Below are positions 7,338 through 17,300 of a DNA stretch of 64,000 nucleotides, piece by piece. Where the stretch lies: NCBI RefSeq assembly GCF_002729955.1, contig NZ_PBYA01000016.1, positions 32,000 to 95,999 of the forward strand, read 5' to 3'. The notes below the pieces were generated by a model that made no database searches, had not been told where the DNA came from, and saw only the letters and a program-made list of their open reading frames with translations. Source of the stretch: Salinisphaera sp. (GTDB lineage Bacteria; Pseudomonadota; Gammaproteobacteria; Nevskiales; Salinisphaeraceae). A program made the translations under genes and the position numbers. How positions within the stretch are numbered: the stretch's first letter is position 1; each line of letters begins with the position of its first letter.

Positions 7338-8891
7338 CTAGCCCAGCGCCTCGCGGATACGAATGAAGGCCGGCTTCAAGCGTTTATAGAGGCCGGTGAA
7401 GACCTGGCGATACAGGCGTTCGTAGACGGCGACCGCTTCGGGCTCGGGTTCGAAACGTGCACCGTCATGCACCATCGCCCGTACCGCGCTGGCATGATCG
7501 GCATACCAGCCCAGGCCCACCGCGGCGTTGATCGCGGCCCCCAGGCCGCTGGTTTCATGCGTATGCGCACGCTCGGCCGGCAAGGCGAACACGTTGGCCA
7601 ATATCTGCATGGCCTGGTCCGACTGGGAACCGCCGCCGGAGACCCGCAGCCGCGTGATCGGCGTACGGCTGCGCTTTTCGATACGTTCGCGGCCCTCGCG
7701 CAGGGCATACGCCAGGCCTTCGAGGATCGCCCGATAGACATGGGCACGGCTGTGGGTATCGGTAAAGCCGATGATCGCACCGCGTGCCTCGGGCCCCGGT
7801 ATGCGTACACCCGGCGACCAGGTCGGCAGCACGATGAGTCCGTCGCTGCCCGGCGCGATGGGCGCGATACGCTCGTCGAGCAGCGCCTCGGCCACGCGCT
7901 GTTCTCGGGCGGCGACATCGACGGTATCGGCCGCGAATTCCTGCTTGAACCACGACACCAGCCAGAAACCGCGATAGATCTGGATTTCGTCGGTGAAATG
8001 GCCCGGTATCGCCGCCGGATAGGCCGGTACGAAACGCGTGACCTCGCGATAGACGTCGCGACAGGTATTGATCGTGGCCGTCGTGCCCAGCGATACACAG
8101 GCCGTTTCCGGCGTGATCGCGCCGCAGCCGAGCACTTCGCAGGCCTTGTCGGCGCCGGCGCTGAACACGGGCAGATCCACTAGCAGGCCCAGCGCTTCGG
8201 CGGCCGTAGCACTGAGACCGCCGAGCGCTTGGCCCGGCTCGACCAGCGCCGGCAGCTGTTCTCGTTCTACGGCCACGGCCCGCCATTTCCAGTCGCGCGC
8301 GCCCGCCCAGCGCCGCCGCTTGTAGTCAAAGGGCAGATAGCCGACCTGGGCACTCACGCTATCGCGCCATTCGCCGATCAGCCGGTGTAGCAGATAGCCC
8401 GACAACAGCACCGCGCGGCGCGTGCGCCGATGGGCTTCTGGCGCGTGGGCGGCACGCCAGTTCGCCGGCGCGGCGCGCTGAAAGGCGTCGATGGTGGCGG
8501 TCAGCCCCAGGCCGGCGAGTAGTGTGCGCCACTGCCAGGGCAGCCTGGGAACACGCGCTGCCTGACGTTGGTCGAGCCAGGAAATGGCCGGGCCGATCGG
8601 TTCGTCGGCGGCGTCCAGGAAAACGCTGGTAGCACGCTGTGCGGTCAGCGCGAGTCCGGCGACCCGCCCGGCAAGCGCCGCGTCATCTGCAAGCAGCTGT
8701 CGGCAGGCGGAAACCATGGCCTGCCAGAACACGGTCGCATCCTGTTCGGCATGGCCCGGCTCCGGTGCGTGATAAGGCGGCTCGATAGGGATCTGGGCCC
8801 GCGCATGCAGCCTGCCGTGGCCGTCGAACACCAGCGCCCGCACGCTCTGGGTGCCAATATCGATAGCCAGCAGCCGATCGCGCTCGCTCAT
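7338..8891 (-). CDS. FGGY-family carbohydrate/polyol kinase
   Basis: 517 residues of the actin-like ATPase fold. The N-terminal phosphate loop LLAIDIGTQSVRALVFD, WLDQRQ (~residue 105), CVSLGTTATINTC, the second FGGY segment RLRVSGGGSQSDQAMQILANV and GLGAAINAAVGLGW are all present, so the enzyme looks intact. Family members phosphorylate glycerol, xylulose, ribulose and related polyols. The gene overlaps the GlpD-like gene by 4 bp and is the last in a three-gene minus-strand operon. A glycerol-like or other small polyol substrate is suggested by the neighbouring glycerol-3-phosphate dehydrogenase, but the sequence alone does not fix it. It differs from canonical GlpK in its motifs, so I give no symbol. 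Confidence 0.85.
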   Translation of the reverse strand: MSERDRLLAIDIGTQSVRALVFDGHGRLHARAQIPIEPPYHAPEPGHAEQDATVFWQAMVSACRQLLADDAALAGRVAGLALTAQRATSVFLDAADEPIGPAISWLDQRQAARVPRLPWQWRTLLAGLGLTATIDAFQRAAPANWRAAHAPEAHRRTRRAVLLSGYLLHRLIGEWRDSVSAQVGYLPFDYKRRRWAGARDWKWRAVAVEREQLPALVEPGQALGGLSATAAEALGLLVDLPVFSAGADKACEVLGCGAITPETACVSLGTTATINTCRDVYREVTRFVPAYPAAIPGHFTDEIQIYRGFWLVSWFKQEFAADTVDVAAREQRVAEALLDERIAPIAPGSDGLIVLPTWSPGVRIPGPEARGAIIGFTDTHSRAHVYRAILEGLAYALREGRERIEKRSRTPITRLRVSGGGSQSDQAMQILANVFALPAERAHTHETSGLGAAINAAVGLGWYADHASAVRAMVHDGARFEPEPEAVAVYERLYRQVFTGLYKRLKPAFIRIREALG

Positions 8892-10426
8892 TGCGGCGCG
8901 TGCACCCGCTGCCAGTGGGCACGATAGCGTTCGACTTCCTCGCGCCAGCGCGCTGAATCCCAGCCGAGCGCGTCCCGCACCAGCGGTTCCAGCACGGCCA
9001 GTTCGGCCAGCCCGCCCTGTTCGAGCAGCAGCCCGGCGCGGGTACGACGCAGCATCAGATCGTCGAGATGGGCGACGGCTTCGTGGGTCAGCGCATACCG
9101 CAGCTCACGAAAACGATAGTCGGTGGTGCCCAGGGCGCGCTCGTCGTCGGGCCGTGCCGGCATGTCGACGAACGCCGGGCCATGGCGTACCCCGCCACGC
9201 GTCTGCGCAGCAGCGCCCACGGCGTGGATGATCGGCGCCTTGTCGTTGCGAACAAAACGCCGGCCGAGGGCCTGGCCGATCTGTTCGAGCACGTCGTTGG
9301 CGGTCACGCGAAAGGTGGTGAGCTTGCCGCCGGTGACGGTGATCAGCCCCCGTTCGCGCTCGATCGACGATTCGCGCGACTCCTGGGAGGCGGAGGCGCC
9401 CGGGGCACCGCGCACGATCGGTCGCACGCCGGCAAAGCTGGACAAGGCATCGGCGGCCTGCAGCCCACAGGCAGGAAAATAATGGTTCGCCGCAGCGATC
9501 AGATAGTCCGACTCGGCCCTGCTCATGCGCGGCACCTCGTCCATGGACTGTTCGTGATCGAGATCGGTGGTGCCGAACACGGTCGCCCCCTGCCAGGGGA
9601 TGGCGAACAGCGGCCGACGGTCGTCGGGGTGAAACAGCGTGATCGCCCGTGCCACCGGCAGCGCGTGAAACGGAAACACAAAATGCGACCCGCGCAGCGG
9701 GCGCAGCTGGGCGGCGCCCTCGACCTGAGCGCGCAGACGATCGCTCCACGGCCCGGTGGCATTCACCACCACCGAGGCCCGAATATCGAAGCTGCGACCG
9801 GTTTCGCGATCGCTCACCCGGGCGCCGCTGACCGTATCGCCCTCGAAAAGCAGTTGCTCGGCGCGGACATAGTTGGCTGCCATCACGCCGTGGCTGCATG
9901 CTTCGATGAGCACCCGCAGGGTCAGGCGCACATCGTCGGTGAGCGCATCGCGATAGACGAAGCCGCCCTTGAGCCCCTCGCGGTTGAGATAGGGCATATG
10001 GCCGCCGAACTCGGCCGGCTTCATGTAGTGCGAATAGCGCTTGCGCGCCATGAAGTCGTAGGCGCCCAGCGCGGCCTGCAGCGCCCAGCGCCCCGGCTTG
10101 TCGTGAGCATAGACCGGCAGCATGAAATCCAGCGGCGTGACCAGCCCCGGCAGGTCGTGCATCAGGCGCTGGCGTTCCTGCACCGATTCGCGGGTAAGCC
10201 GCCAGTCGCCGCTGGCCAGATAGCGCAGGCCGCCGTGTACGAGCTTCGACGACCAGCTCGACGTGCCGGAGGCAAAATCGTTCTGTTCGATCAGGGCGAC
10301 GCGCAGGCCGGCGCGGGCAGCCTGCAGCGCCACGCCGGCCCCGGTGATGCCGCCGCCGATAACGAGCACGTCGAATGCCTGCTCGGCAGCCGCCTCGAAC
10401 CGCGGTCGCCAGTCTTGAGTCCACAT
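8888..10426 (-). CDS. GlpD-like FAD-dependent glycerol-3-phosphate dehydrogenase/oxidase
   Basis: 512 residues. FDVLVIGGGITGAGVALQAA (residues ~19-38) is the FAD Rossmann motif, followed by the GlpD hallmark ASGTSSWSSKLVHGGLRYL. FGTTDLDHEQSMDEVPR and SSFAGVRPIVRG are the internal DAO-family segments, and the final ~130 residues fit the DAO_C domain. GlpD oxidises sn-glycerol-3-phosphate to dihydroxyacetone phosphate at the inner membrane and feeds electrons to quinone. The gene overlaps the kinase by 4 bp and lies 3 bp after the AGPS-like oxidase, so the three are surely co-transcribed. Because it is paired with an alkyl-DHAP-synthase-like protein rather than glpF/glpK, it may act on a modified glycerol-3-phosphate; that is speculation. 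Confidence 0.85.
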   Translation of the reverse strand: MWTQDWRPRFEAAAEQAFDVLVIGGGITGAGVALQAARAGLRVALIEQNDFASGTSSWSSKLVHGGLRYLASGDWRLTRESVQERQRLMHDLPGLVTPLDFMLPVYAHDKPGRWALQAALGAYDFMARKRYSHYMKPAEFGGHMPYLNREGLKGGFVYRDALTDDVRLTLRVLIEACSHGVMAANYVRAEQLLFEGDTVSGARVSDRETGRSFDIRASVVVNATGPWSDRLRAQVEGAAQLRPLRGSHFVFPFHALPVARAITLFHPDDRRPLFAIPWQGATVFGTTDLDHEQSMDEVPRMSRAESDYLIAAANHYFPACGLQAADALSSFAGVRPIVRGAPGASASQESRESSIERERGLITVTGGKLTTFRVTANDVLEQIGQALGRRFVRNDKAPIIHAVGAAAQTRGGVRHGPAFVDMPARPDDERALGTTDYRFRELRYALTHEAVAHLDDLMLRRTRAGLLLEQGGLAELAVLEPLVRDALGWDSARWREEVERYRAHWQRVHAPQ

Positions 10427-10429
10427 ACG

Positions 10430-12031
10430 CTAGGCCTGTTTCGCGATCAGTTTGTGCGGGTTCATCATGCCCTGTGGATCGAGTTCGGCAAGGGCGGCAC
10501 GAATCAGGCCGATACCGGCCTCGCCCTTTTCGGCGGCCAGATACGGCGCATGATCCGTGCCCACCCCGTGCTGATGGCTGATGGTGCCGCCACATGCCAC
10601 GATCGCCGTGCTCACGGTCTGCTTGAGCGAACGCCAGCGCGCCATATCGGTGGCGTAGTCCGCGCCCCGCCGCCAGACCACGGTCATGTAAATGCTGCAG
10701 CCGCCGCCATAGACATGGGACAGATGCGCGAACGCCAGCGCCCGTTCGTCGAATGCCTGCAGAGCCGTATGCGCGGCCTGCTGCATGGCGCTCATCGTGG
10801 CCGTGGCCTGCGACCAGGGCACCGCCGTTTCCATGGTGTCGACCGCAAAGCCGGCGTCCCAGAGAGCGTTACGCAGATAGGCGCCGGCAAAACGATTCTT
10901 CGCCCAGATGCGGCCCATCCCCCGGCCCACATGCACGCCGCCGCCACGCCGCGCGAGCGCCAGCACATCGGCCCGCAGCCGATGCGCCTGGCGCCGGTCG
11001 CCGGTCACGCCGATTATCATCAGCGCCGGGCGATTGCCGATGCCGCGAACGCCGAGATAGCGGCGCAGCCAGCCAATCGCCGCCTCGTGGCCGGCGATAC
11101 GTAACTGGGTATCGGTTTCCTCTTCGTTGGAGACACGCAGCATGGAAACCGGCAGCCCGGCCTGAGTGATGGCGCGGGCCGCCGCGAGCGCGGCCGGCCA
11201 GTCGGCAAAGAACAGGGCATGAAACGCTTCGCGTTCGGCCATGGGCGTGATCTGCACCGCGGCTTCGGTGACGATACCCAGCCGGCCTTCGCTGCCGAGT
11301 ACGAGCTGGCGCAGATCCGGGCCCGCCGAGGAGGCCACCTGCCCGCCGACATCCAGATCCGTCTTTGGACAGACCAGCCGCGCGCCGTTCAGCAGATTCT
11401 CGATGCGGCCGTAGCGGCGCGACTGCTGGCCGGCCGAGCGGGTGACCACCCAGCCGCCCAGTGTCGAGTAGTCGAACGACTGCGGGTAGTGGCCGAGCAC
11501 AAAGCCGTGGGCACGCAGCTGGGATTCGAGCACCGGCCCGGCCGCCCCGGCACCGATACGTGCCGTTCGGTTGCATACGTCGATGTCCAGCAGCCGTGCA
11601 TGACGGCTCATGTCCACACTCACCACCGGGCGGCCGTCATCGATCACCTTCAGGTGGCCGACCACGCTCGTACCGCCGCCATAGGGGATGACCACCGCCC
11701 CCGCCTCGCGGGCCGCATCGACCACCGAACGCGTCTGTTCATGCGTGGCCGGACGGGCCACCGCATCCGGAAACGGGCCGACATGACCGTGACGCAGCGC
11801 GGCCCAGTCGGCAAAGCTCTGCCCATGGGCATGGCGCAGCCGCGCTTCGGCCGAGCAGTCGAAGCCCGGAATGCCCGCCAGACGCGACTCGGGCACCTGG
11901 GCACAGGCGTTGGCCAGGCTCTCGTCCGGCATGACCTGGCCCCGCCCCAGCCGCGATTCGAGAAAGGCACGGGCCGTGGCCGGCAAATCCTTGTCGACGG
12001 TGTCGTCGCCCCATCCGTTCCATCGCCGCAT
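10430..12031 (-). CDS. FAD-binding oxidase related to alkyldihydroxyacetone-phosphate synthase (AGPS)
   Basis: 533 residues. The product starts MRRWNGWGDD, matching the WNGWG signature of AGPS. The PCMH FAD domain contains VVIPYGGGTSVVGH and LGGWVVTRSAGQQSRRYGRIENLL, and the C-terminal half has FAHLSHVYGGGCSIYMTVVW, GGTISHQHGVGTDHAPYL and LDPQGMMNPHKL. The HQH triplet and the tyrosine-containing GG segment are active-site features of AGPS-type enzymes, which exchange an acyl for an alkyl chain on dihydroxyacetone phosphate. Many bacterial homologues have unknown activity. It is the first gene of the operon with the GlpD-like dehydrogenase and FGGY kinase, and is divergent from the AraC regulator 117 bp away. 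Confidence 0.8.
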   Translation of the reverse strand: MRRWNGWGDDTVDKDLPATARAFLESRLGRGQVMPDESLANACAQVPESRLAGIPGFDCSAEARLRHAHGQSFADWAALRHGHVGPFPDAVARPATHEQTRSVVDAAREAGAVVIPYGGGTSVVGHLKVIDDGRPVVSVDMSRHARLLDIDVCNRTARIGAGAAGPVLESQLRAHGFVLGHYPQSFDYSTLGGWVVTRSAGQQSRRYGRIENLLNGARLVCPKTDLDVGGQVASSAGPDLRQLVLGSEGRLGIVTEAAVQITPMAEREAFHALFFADWPAALAAARAITQAGLPVSMLRVSNEEETDTQLRIAGHEAAIGWLRRYLGVRGIGNRPALMIIGVTGDRRQAHRLRADVLALARRGGGVHVGRGMGRIWAKNRFAGAYLRNALWDAGFAVDTMETAVPWSQATATMSAMQQAAHTALQAFDERALAFAHLSHVYGGGCSIYMTVVWRRGADYATDMARWRSLKQTVSTAIVACGGTISHQHGVGTDHAPYLAAEKGEAGIGLIRAALAELDPQGMMNPHKLIAKQA

Positions 12032-12058
12032 GCTGGTCGTTACCTTGGTCGATTTCGT

Positions 12059-12077
12059 ATTTCGAAAGTAGCGAAAT
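12059..12077. promoter_or_regulatory. Candidate operator, ATTTCG-N7-CGAAAT
   Basis: A perfect inverted repeat in the 117-bp gap between the divergent AraC-type regulator and the oxidase operon. The arms are ATTTCG (12059-12064) and CGAAAT (12072-12077). Its position suits binding by the adjacent regulator or RNA polymerase competition, but AraC-type regulators more often bind direct repeats, so this is tentative. Confidence 0.45.
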
Positions 12078-12092
12078 TTGGCGTCAAAAAAA

Positions 12093-12120
12093 TTGACTTG
12101 ATACGCAAGCCGGCGACAAT
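12093..12120 (+). promoter_or_regulatory. Sigma-70-type promoter for the AraC gene
   Basis: TTGACT (12093-12098) and GACAAT (12115-12120) are spaced by 16 bp. Each matches its consensus hexamer in five of six positions. Transcription would start near 12127, about 22 bp before ATG 12149, so any leader is very short. Confidence 0.6.
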
Positions 12121-12148
12121 ACGCGGGGCGCCCATATCAGGACATCGC

Positions 12149-13171
12149 ATGCAAGCCACGGTCGCCGCATCGCTGATTCGCGCCCTGCTTGATCATCTGC
12201 AGAACCAGGGGCTCGACCGCGGCGAGCTGCTGGAACACATCGGGCTCGACCCGGCCGCGCTCGTATCGCCACAGCGCTCCATCGAAGCCGTCTATTACGA
12301 GCAGCTGCTTGCCGAGGGCATTGCAGGCCTGCACAACCCCCTGCTCGGCCTCGAATTCGGCATGGCCGCCGAGCCCGGCCGCTGGGGCCGCCTGGGTTTT
12401 CTGCTGACCCACTGCACCACCCTCGGCGAGGCGCTGTCCTACCAGGCCCGGTTTGCCCATTTGGTCAACGCGATCGGCGAAGGGCGGCTGCTCGCGCGGG
12501 CAAACGACGTGGTGATCGAATGGCACAGCAGGCGCCGGGTCATGCCGGCCGTGGTCGAAGAAGCGTTTGCGGCCTGGCTTGGCTTCGCCCGCTGGGCCAG
12601 AGGCGAGAACGACTCGCCCCAGCGCGTCGAGTTCAGCCATCGTGCCCAGGGCGACCCGGCCATTTATCGCGACTTCTTCAACTGCGACGTGCAATTCGGC
12701 CGAGACGCCTGTCGCATATGCTTCGACCCGGCCCTGCTGGATTTGCCGCTGCGACGTGGCGATACCGAACTGGCCGCCCATATCAGCGCCGAGTTCGAAC
12801 AGAACGTGCGCCGGGCCGCCTCACTCGACACCCTGCACGCGCTCGACGCCTGGCTGCAGGCGCGTATGGGCATGTCCGCGCCGACATTGGCCGAAGCCGC
12901 GGCCGCCCTGGATCTGGGCGAACGCACGCTTCAACACCGGCTGCAGCTGCAAAGCACCACGTTCCGGCAACGCCTCGACGACGCCCGGCATACGCTTGCC
13001 CGGCATCATCTTGCCGATGCCGGACTGTGCATTGGCGATATCAGTCATCGGCTCGGGTTTTCCGAACAAAGCGCCTTTCAACGGGCCTTTAAACGCTGGA
13101 CGGGCATCACGCCCCTCGCCTGGCGACGCCGCTACTGCCGGCGCGGTGCTCGGACCTACCCCGGCCGCTGA
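12149..13171 (+). CDS. AraC-family transcriptional regulator
   Basis: 340 residues with an N-terminal ligand domain of the 'Arabinose_bd' kind (MQATVAASLIRALLDHL to FGRDACRICFDPALL, about residues 1-210) and a C-terminal double helix-turn-helix. In the latter, DLGERTLQHRLQ and IGDISHRLGFSEQSAFQRAFKRWTGITP are the two recognition modules. This architecture is typical of OruR/ArgR-like AraC proteins that sense small metabolites. I chose ATG 12149 because the open frame extends far upstream only through the neighbouring gene's antisense. The regulator is divergent from the oxidase-dehydrogenase-kinase operon and most likely controls it. A plausible -35/-10 pair precedes it. Confidence 0.88.
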   Translation: MQATVAASLIRALLDHLQNQGLDRGELLEHIGLDPAALVSPQRSIEAVYYEQLLAEGIAGLHNPLLGLEFGMAAEPGRWGRLGFLLTHCTTLGEALSYQARFAHLVNAIGEGRLLARANDVVIEWHSRRRVMPAVVEEAFAAWLGFARWARGENDSPQRVEFSHRAQGDPAIYRDFFNCDVQFGRDACRICFDPALLDLPLRRGDTELAAHISAEFEQNVRRAASLDTLHALDAWLQARMGMSAPTLAEAAAALDLGERTLQHRLQLQSTTFRQRLDDARHTLARHHLADAGLCIGDISHRLGFSEQSAFQRAFKRWTGITPLAWRRRYCRRGARTYPGR

Positions 13172-13195
13172 GCCCGCCGCCGCCGCGCGCCCGAG

Positions 13196-14287
13196 TCACC
13201 CAAACCATAACGGCAGTAGATGCACCGTGCCCAGCGGCCCCGCGAGTATCATCAACGCGGCCAATGTGACCAGCAGATACCGTGGACAGCGGCTACGCTT
13301 CACGTGCAACGCGCCGTCGAGCAGATAAGTGGTCGTGACAACGAGCGCCAGGATCGCGATCAGTCCCGTCCACCGCGCATAGTCGATACCGAAGACAAAC
13401 AGCGACAGCACTGCCAGCGGCGACAGCAGGAACGCGTCCGGCCACCGGCCCGCGATATACGCCACACCGATAAGCGTGGCCATCGCAAGAAGCACCAGCC
13501 CGGCCATGGCGAGTAGTTCGAACGGCCCGAACAGCCCCTGCCCCACCCTTGCGATCACGTATTCGGGGTTGTCGACCCCGCTGCGTAGCCAGACGTTGAG
13601 CGCATTGTGGTTCGGATCGGCCAGGCGCGAGCCCAGGCTCTCGACAAGGCGCGCGCGGCCCGGTTCGTAGCGCCCGGCCACGGCGATCGTACCCAGCATC
13701 GCCAGTGCCGCCGCCATCGGTATCGCCAGCTGTCGCAAGCCCGTGGCCGACGAAACGGATCGATACCGGACCCAGCCATAGGCCAGCACCGGTATCAGCC
13801 CGTAGAAGAGATAGGCCTCGTGAACGAGCAGGCCGCACACGCTGACCGGCGCCAGCCAGAGCATCCGGCCTCGATAGACCAGCCACAGGCTCAAGGCGAG
13901 CAGCAGCAGGTTGAGCTGATCCAGGCGGGCGAAGTCGTAGCCGAGGTTCATGAATGTCCACGGCGCGGCGATCCATGCCAACGCCAGCAGCCGGAACGAA
14001 TCCCGGCTCATGCGTTCCCGCAACATGTGGAGAACGCCGGCCACGAGGGCGGCCAGTGCTGCGATCACCGCCCAGCCGAAAACCAGAATTGCAGCGCTGC
14101 GCGCGGCATCAGGTACGGCCTGAAAAAGCGTGCCCACGAGGGCACGCCGGACAAAGCCGTGGTCGAGATAGTTGATCTCGAAATGCAGGGCATTGAAGCT
14201 GCTGAAGCCAATCGGCGACGGCGACAGCAGAAACTGCACGCCAAAACCGACGCCAGCCAGGGCGAGCATGGCGGCGAACATCACCAC
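13196..14287 (-). CDS. Multi-spanning membrane protein of unknown function
   Basis: 363 residues with roughly nine to eleven hydrophobic spans and almost no soluble domain. Distinct features are the segment FEINYLDHGFVRRALVGTLFQ between the first two spans and WTFMNLGYDFARLDQLNLLLLALSLWLVYRGRMLW in the middle. The LDHGFVRR motif with charged residues near a membrane interface is reminiscent of GT-C or EpsG-like polymer proteins, but I cannot assign a family. The start is uncertain: GTG 14287 is the first allowed start and ATG 14281 is equally possible. The gene lies 56 bp downstream of the glutamate dehydrogenase stop on the same strand and converges with the AraC gene. Confidence 0.6.
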   Translation of the reverse strand: MVMFAAMLALAGVGFGVQFLLSPSPIGFSSFNALHFEINYLDHGFVRRALVGTLFQAVPDAARSAAILVFGWAVIAALAALVAGVLHMLRERMSRDSFRLLALAWIAAPWTFMNLGYDFARLDQLNLLLLALSLWLVYRGRMLWLAPVSVCGLLVHEAYLFYGLIPVLAYGWVRYRSVSSATGLRQLAIPMAAALAMLGTIAVAGRYEPGRARLVESLGSRLADPNHNALNVWLRSGVDNPEYVIARVGQGLFGPFELLAMAGLVLLAMATLIGVAYIAGRWPDAFLLSPLAVLSLFVFGIDYARWTGLIAILALVVTTTYLLDGALHVKRSRCPRYLLVTLAALMILAGPLGTVHLLPLWFG

Positions 14288-14343
14288 CCAGGACAGGTGC
14301 GACGAGGCCGCGGCCGGCCCGGGCTTTGGCCGCGCGTACTCGT

Positions 14344-17300
14344 TCAGGCAGCGCCCCCCAGGCTGGTGGGCTGGGCCGTGGCCAGCCGGGCCATATCGCG
14401 AACCGCGACGGTGAGGTGGGCATGACCGGGCTGGTCGATGGCTTTGAGCTCATCCATACGTGCAACGATGAATGCCAGCGTGCGCTCGTTCGTGGCCTGC
14501 CAGGTGGCCAGCGGATCGTCGCCGGCCACGTCCAGGACCTGGGCCACGATCTGCTGATGGATACGGTAGCTGTCGCCGCGCAGGCTGGTGCGCGCAAGCG
14601 CTGCCCAGCGGCCGTCCGCCGGCAGGGCATGAATCGCTTCCTGAAGCCAGTGCACCGACAGCAGGTCGCCGACCGCGAAATACAGCGCGGCCACCGATTC
14701 GATATCGCGCCCACACTCCTCGGCCAACGAGACCACATCCATGATCCCGCCGCCGGCATTGGCGCTGGCGATGCGCGCCGCGAAATCGGTGTCCAGTCCG
14801 GTCGCGGCCCAGGCGTCGTGGTCGGCCTGCCAGCGTTCGGCATAGCCGCCGACCAGATAGTTCGGCAGCTGGCCCAGCAGCAGCCGCGCGTTGTTCTGAT
14901 AACGGGCCACCAGATTCGACAGATCGCCCTCGATGCCCGGCGTGCCCAGCAACCAGCTCATCGCATGCTTGAGCAGGCCGATCACGATCCGATGCAGCGC
15001 ATACTGGTGATCGGTGGCCAGACGATTGTCGAGGGACTCGATTTCGGTGAACAGGGCCTCGCCGCCCAGCCAGGCATCGGCCAGCACATAGGCACGCACG
15101 GCCGAATCCATGCGCGAGCCGAATCCGGCCGGCAGCCGATGCGCGGTGGCGATCCCGAGCCGATCCACCATCTGATTGGTCAGTAGCGTGGTGATCAGCT
15201 CGCGCTTGAGCCGGTGCTGCAGAACGGCATCCGGGAACTGCTCAACCATGGCATGCGGAAAGCCGGCCTCCAGCAGCTGGGCGAACCAGGGGTCGTCGGG
15301 CAGGTCGCTGGCCAGCACGCTGTCGGCCAGGGCGATCTTGCTGTAGGAGATGAGCACGGCCAGTTCCGGGCGCGTCAGGCCCTGGCGATTGCGGGCTCGT
15401 TCCTCGATGGTTTCGTCGTCCGGCAGGCGTTCCAGCCGGCGGTCAAGCCGGCCTTCGCGTTCCAGCGCGCGCATGAAGCTGACCTGCTCGTCGAAGCGGG
15501 TGATCCCTTCGGCCTCCATGAGGCTGATCTGCTGGGTCTGCAGATAGTTGGTGGCCAGCACCAGCTCGATCACCTCCGGCGTCATCGAGGCCAGCAGCGT
15601 GTTGCGATCCTCGCGGGTGAGCGCGTTCGCGGCTTCCACCGTACCGAGCGCGATCTTGATATTGACCTCGAGATCGGAGGAGTCCACCCCGCCCGAGTTG
15701 TCGATGGCATCGGTATTCAAGCGCCCGCCAGCCAGCGCGTATTCGATGCGCCCGGCCTGGGTCAGCCCGAGATTGCCGCCCTCGCCGACCGCGGCACAGC
15801 GCAGGTCGCGCCCGTTCACGCGCAGACCGTCGTTGGCGCGATCGCCCACCTTGGCATGGGATTCGGTACGCGCTTTCACGTAGGTGCCGATACCGCCGTT
15901 CCAGAGCAGATCCACCGGCGCCTTGAGGATGCGGTTGATCAGTTCCAGCGGGCTCAGGCGCGTGGCGTCGATATCCAGCGCCGCACGCGCCTCGGCGGAG
16001 AGTTCGATGGTCTTGGCGCTACGGTCGAACACGCCGCCGCCGGACGAGATGAGGCTGCTGTCGTAGTCGCTCCAGGCCGAGCGCGGCTGCTCGAACAGGC
16101 GCTTGCGCTCGGCGAAGCTCACGGCCGGGTCCGGGTTCGGATCGATGAAGATATGCATGTGGTTGAAGGCAGCCACCAGCTTGATCTGCTCGGACAGCAG
16201 CATGCCGTTGCCGAACACGTCGCCGGCCATATCGCCGATGCCCACGACCGTGAACGGCTCGCGCTGGATATCGCGGCCCATTTCACGGAAATGCCGCTTC
16301 ACCCCTTCCCAGGCGCCGCGCGCGGTAATGCCCATGGCCTTGTGGTCGTAGCCGGCCGAGCCGCCGGAGGCAAAGGCATCGTCGAGCCAGAAGCCGTAGG
16401 CCTGGGACAGGCCGTTGGCGATATCCGAGAACGTGGCCGTGCCCTTGTCGGCGGCGACCACCAGATAGGGGTCGTCGGCGTCGCGGCGCACCACATCCTG
16501 GGGCGGCTCGATCGTCTGGCCCACGCGGTTGTCGGTGATATCCAAAAGCCCGCGAATGAAGATCTTGTAGCAGGCGATGCCGCGGGCCTGGCGCATCTCG
16601 CGTGTTTCGTCGGCCGGCGCGTTCTTGACCACGAAGCCGCCCTTGGCGCCAACCGGCACAATGACCGCGTTCTTGACCATCTGCGCCTTCATCAGCCCGA
16701 GCACTTCGGTACGGAAATCCTCGCGGCGATCCGACCAGCGCAGCCCGCCACGGGCGACCTTGCCGCCGCGCAGATGCACGCCCTCCACCTCCGGCGCATA
16801 GACGAAGGTCTCGAACATCGGCAGCGGGCGTGGCAGCTCCGGCATGACGGAGGGGTCGAGCTTGATGCTGACGTAGGCCTTGAATGCGCCCGTTTCGTCA
16901 CGCTGGTAGTAGTTGGTGCGCAACGCGGCTTTCACCACCCCGTAGAACGCACGCAGCACGCGATCGGCGTCGAGACTGGCGACCTCGTCGAGCGAGGTAT
17001 CGATTTCCGCCAGCCGGGTCTCGTCATCGGCCACCGCGCGGGCCGGGTCGAAGCGCGCCTCGAACAAACGCACGAACTGATCGACCAGATCGGCATGGCC
17101 GGCCAACTGTTCCTGGATATAGTCGGGCGAGAACGGCAGCTCGGTCTGCAGCAGGTAGCGGGTGATCGTGCGTACCAGCACGACCTGGCGCGGGCTAAAA
17201 CCGGCGCTTACGATCAGCCGGTTGAGGCCATCGTTCTCGGCATGCCCGGAGATGACCGCCGAAAACGCTTCGGCGACGTTCTCGCCGCAGTCGTTCTCGG

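Noticed and set aside
9068..11104. 678-codon open frame on the plus strand
   Set aside because: Antisense of the GlpD-like and AGPS-like genes, with no protein motif.
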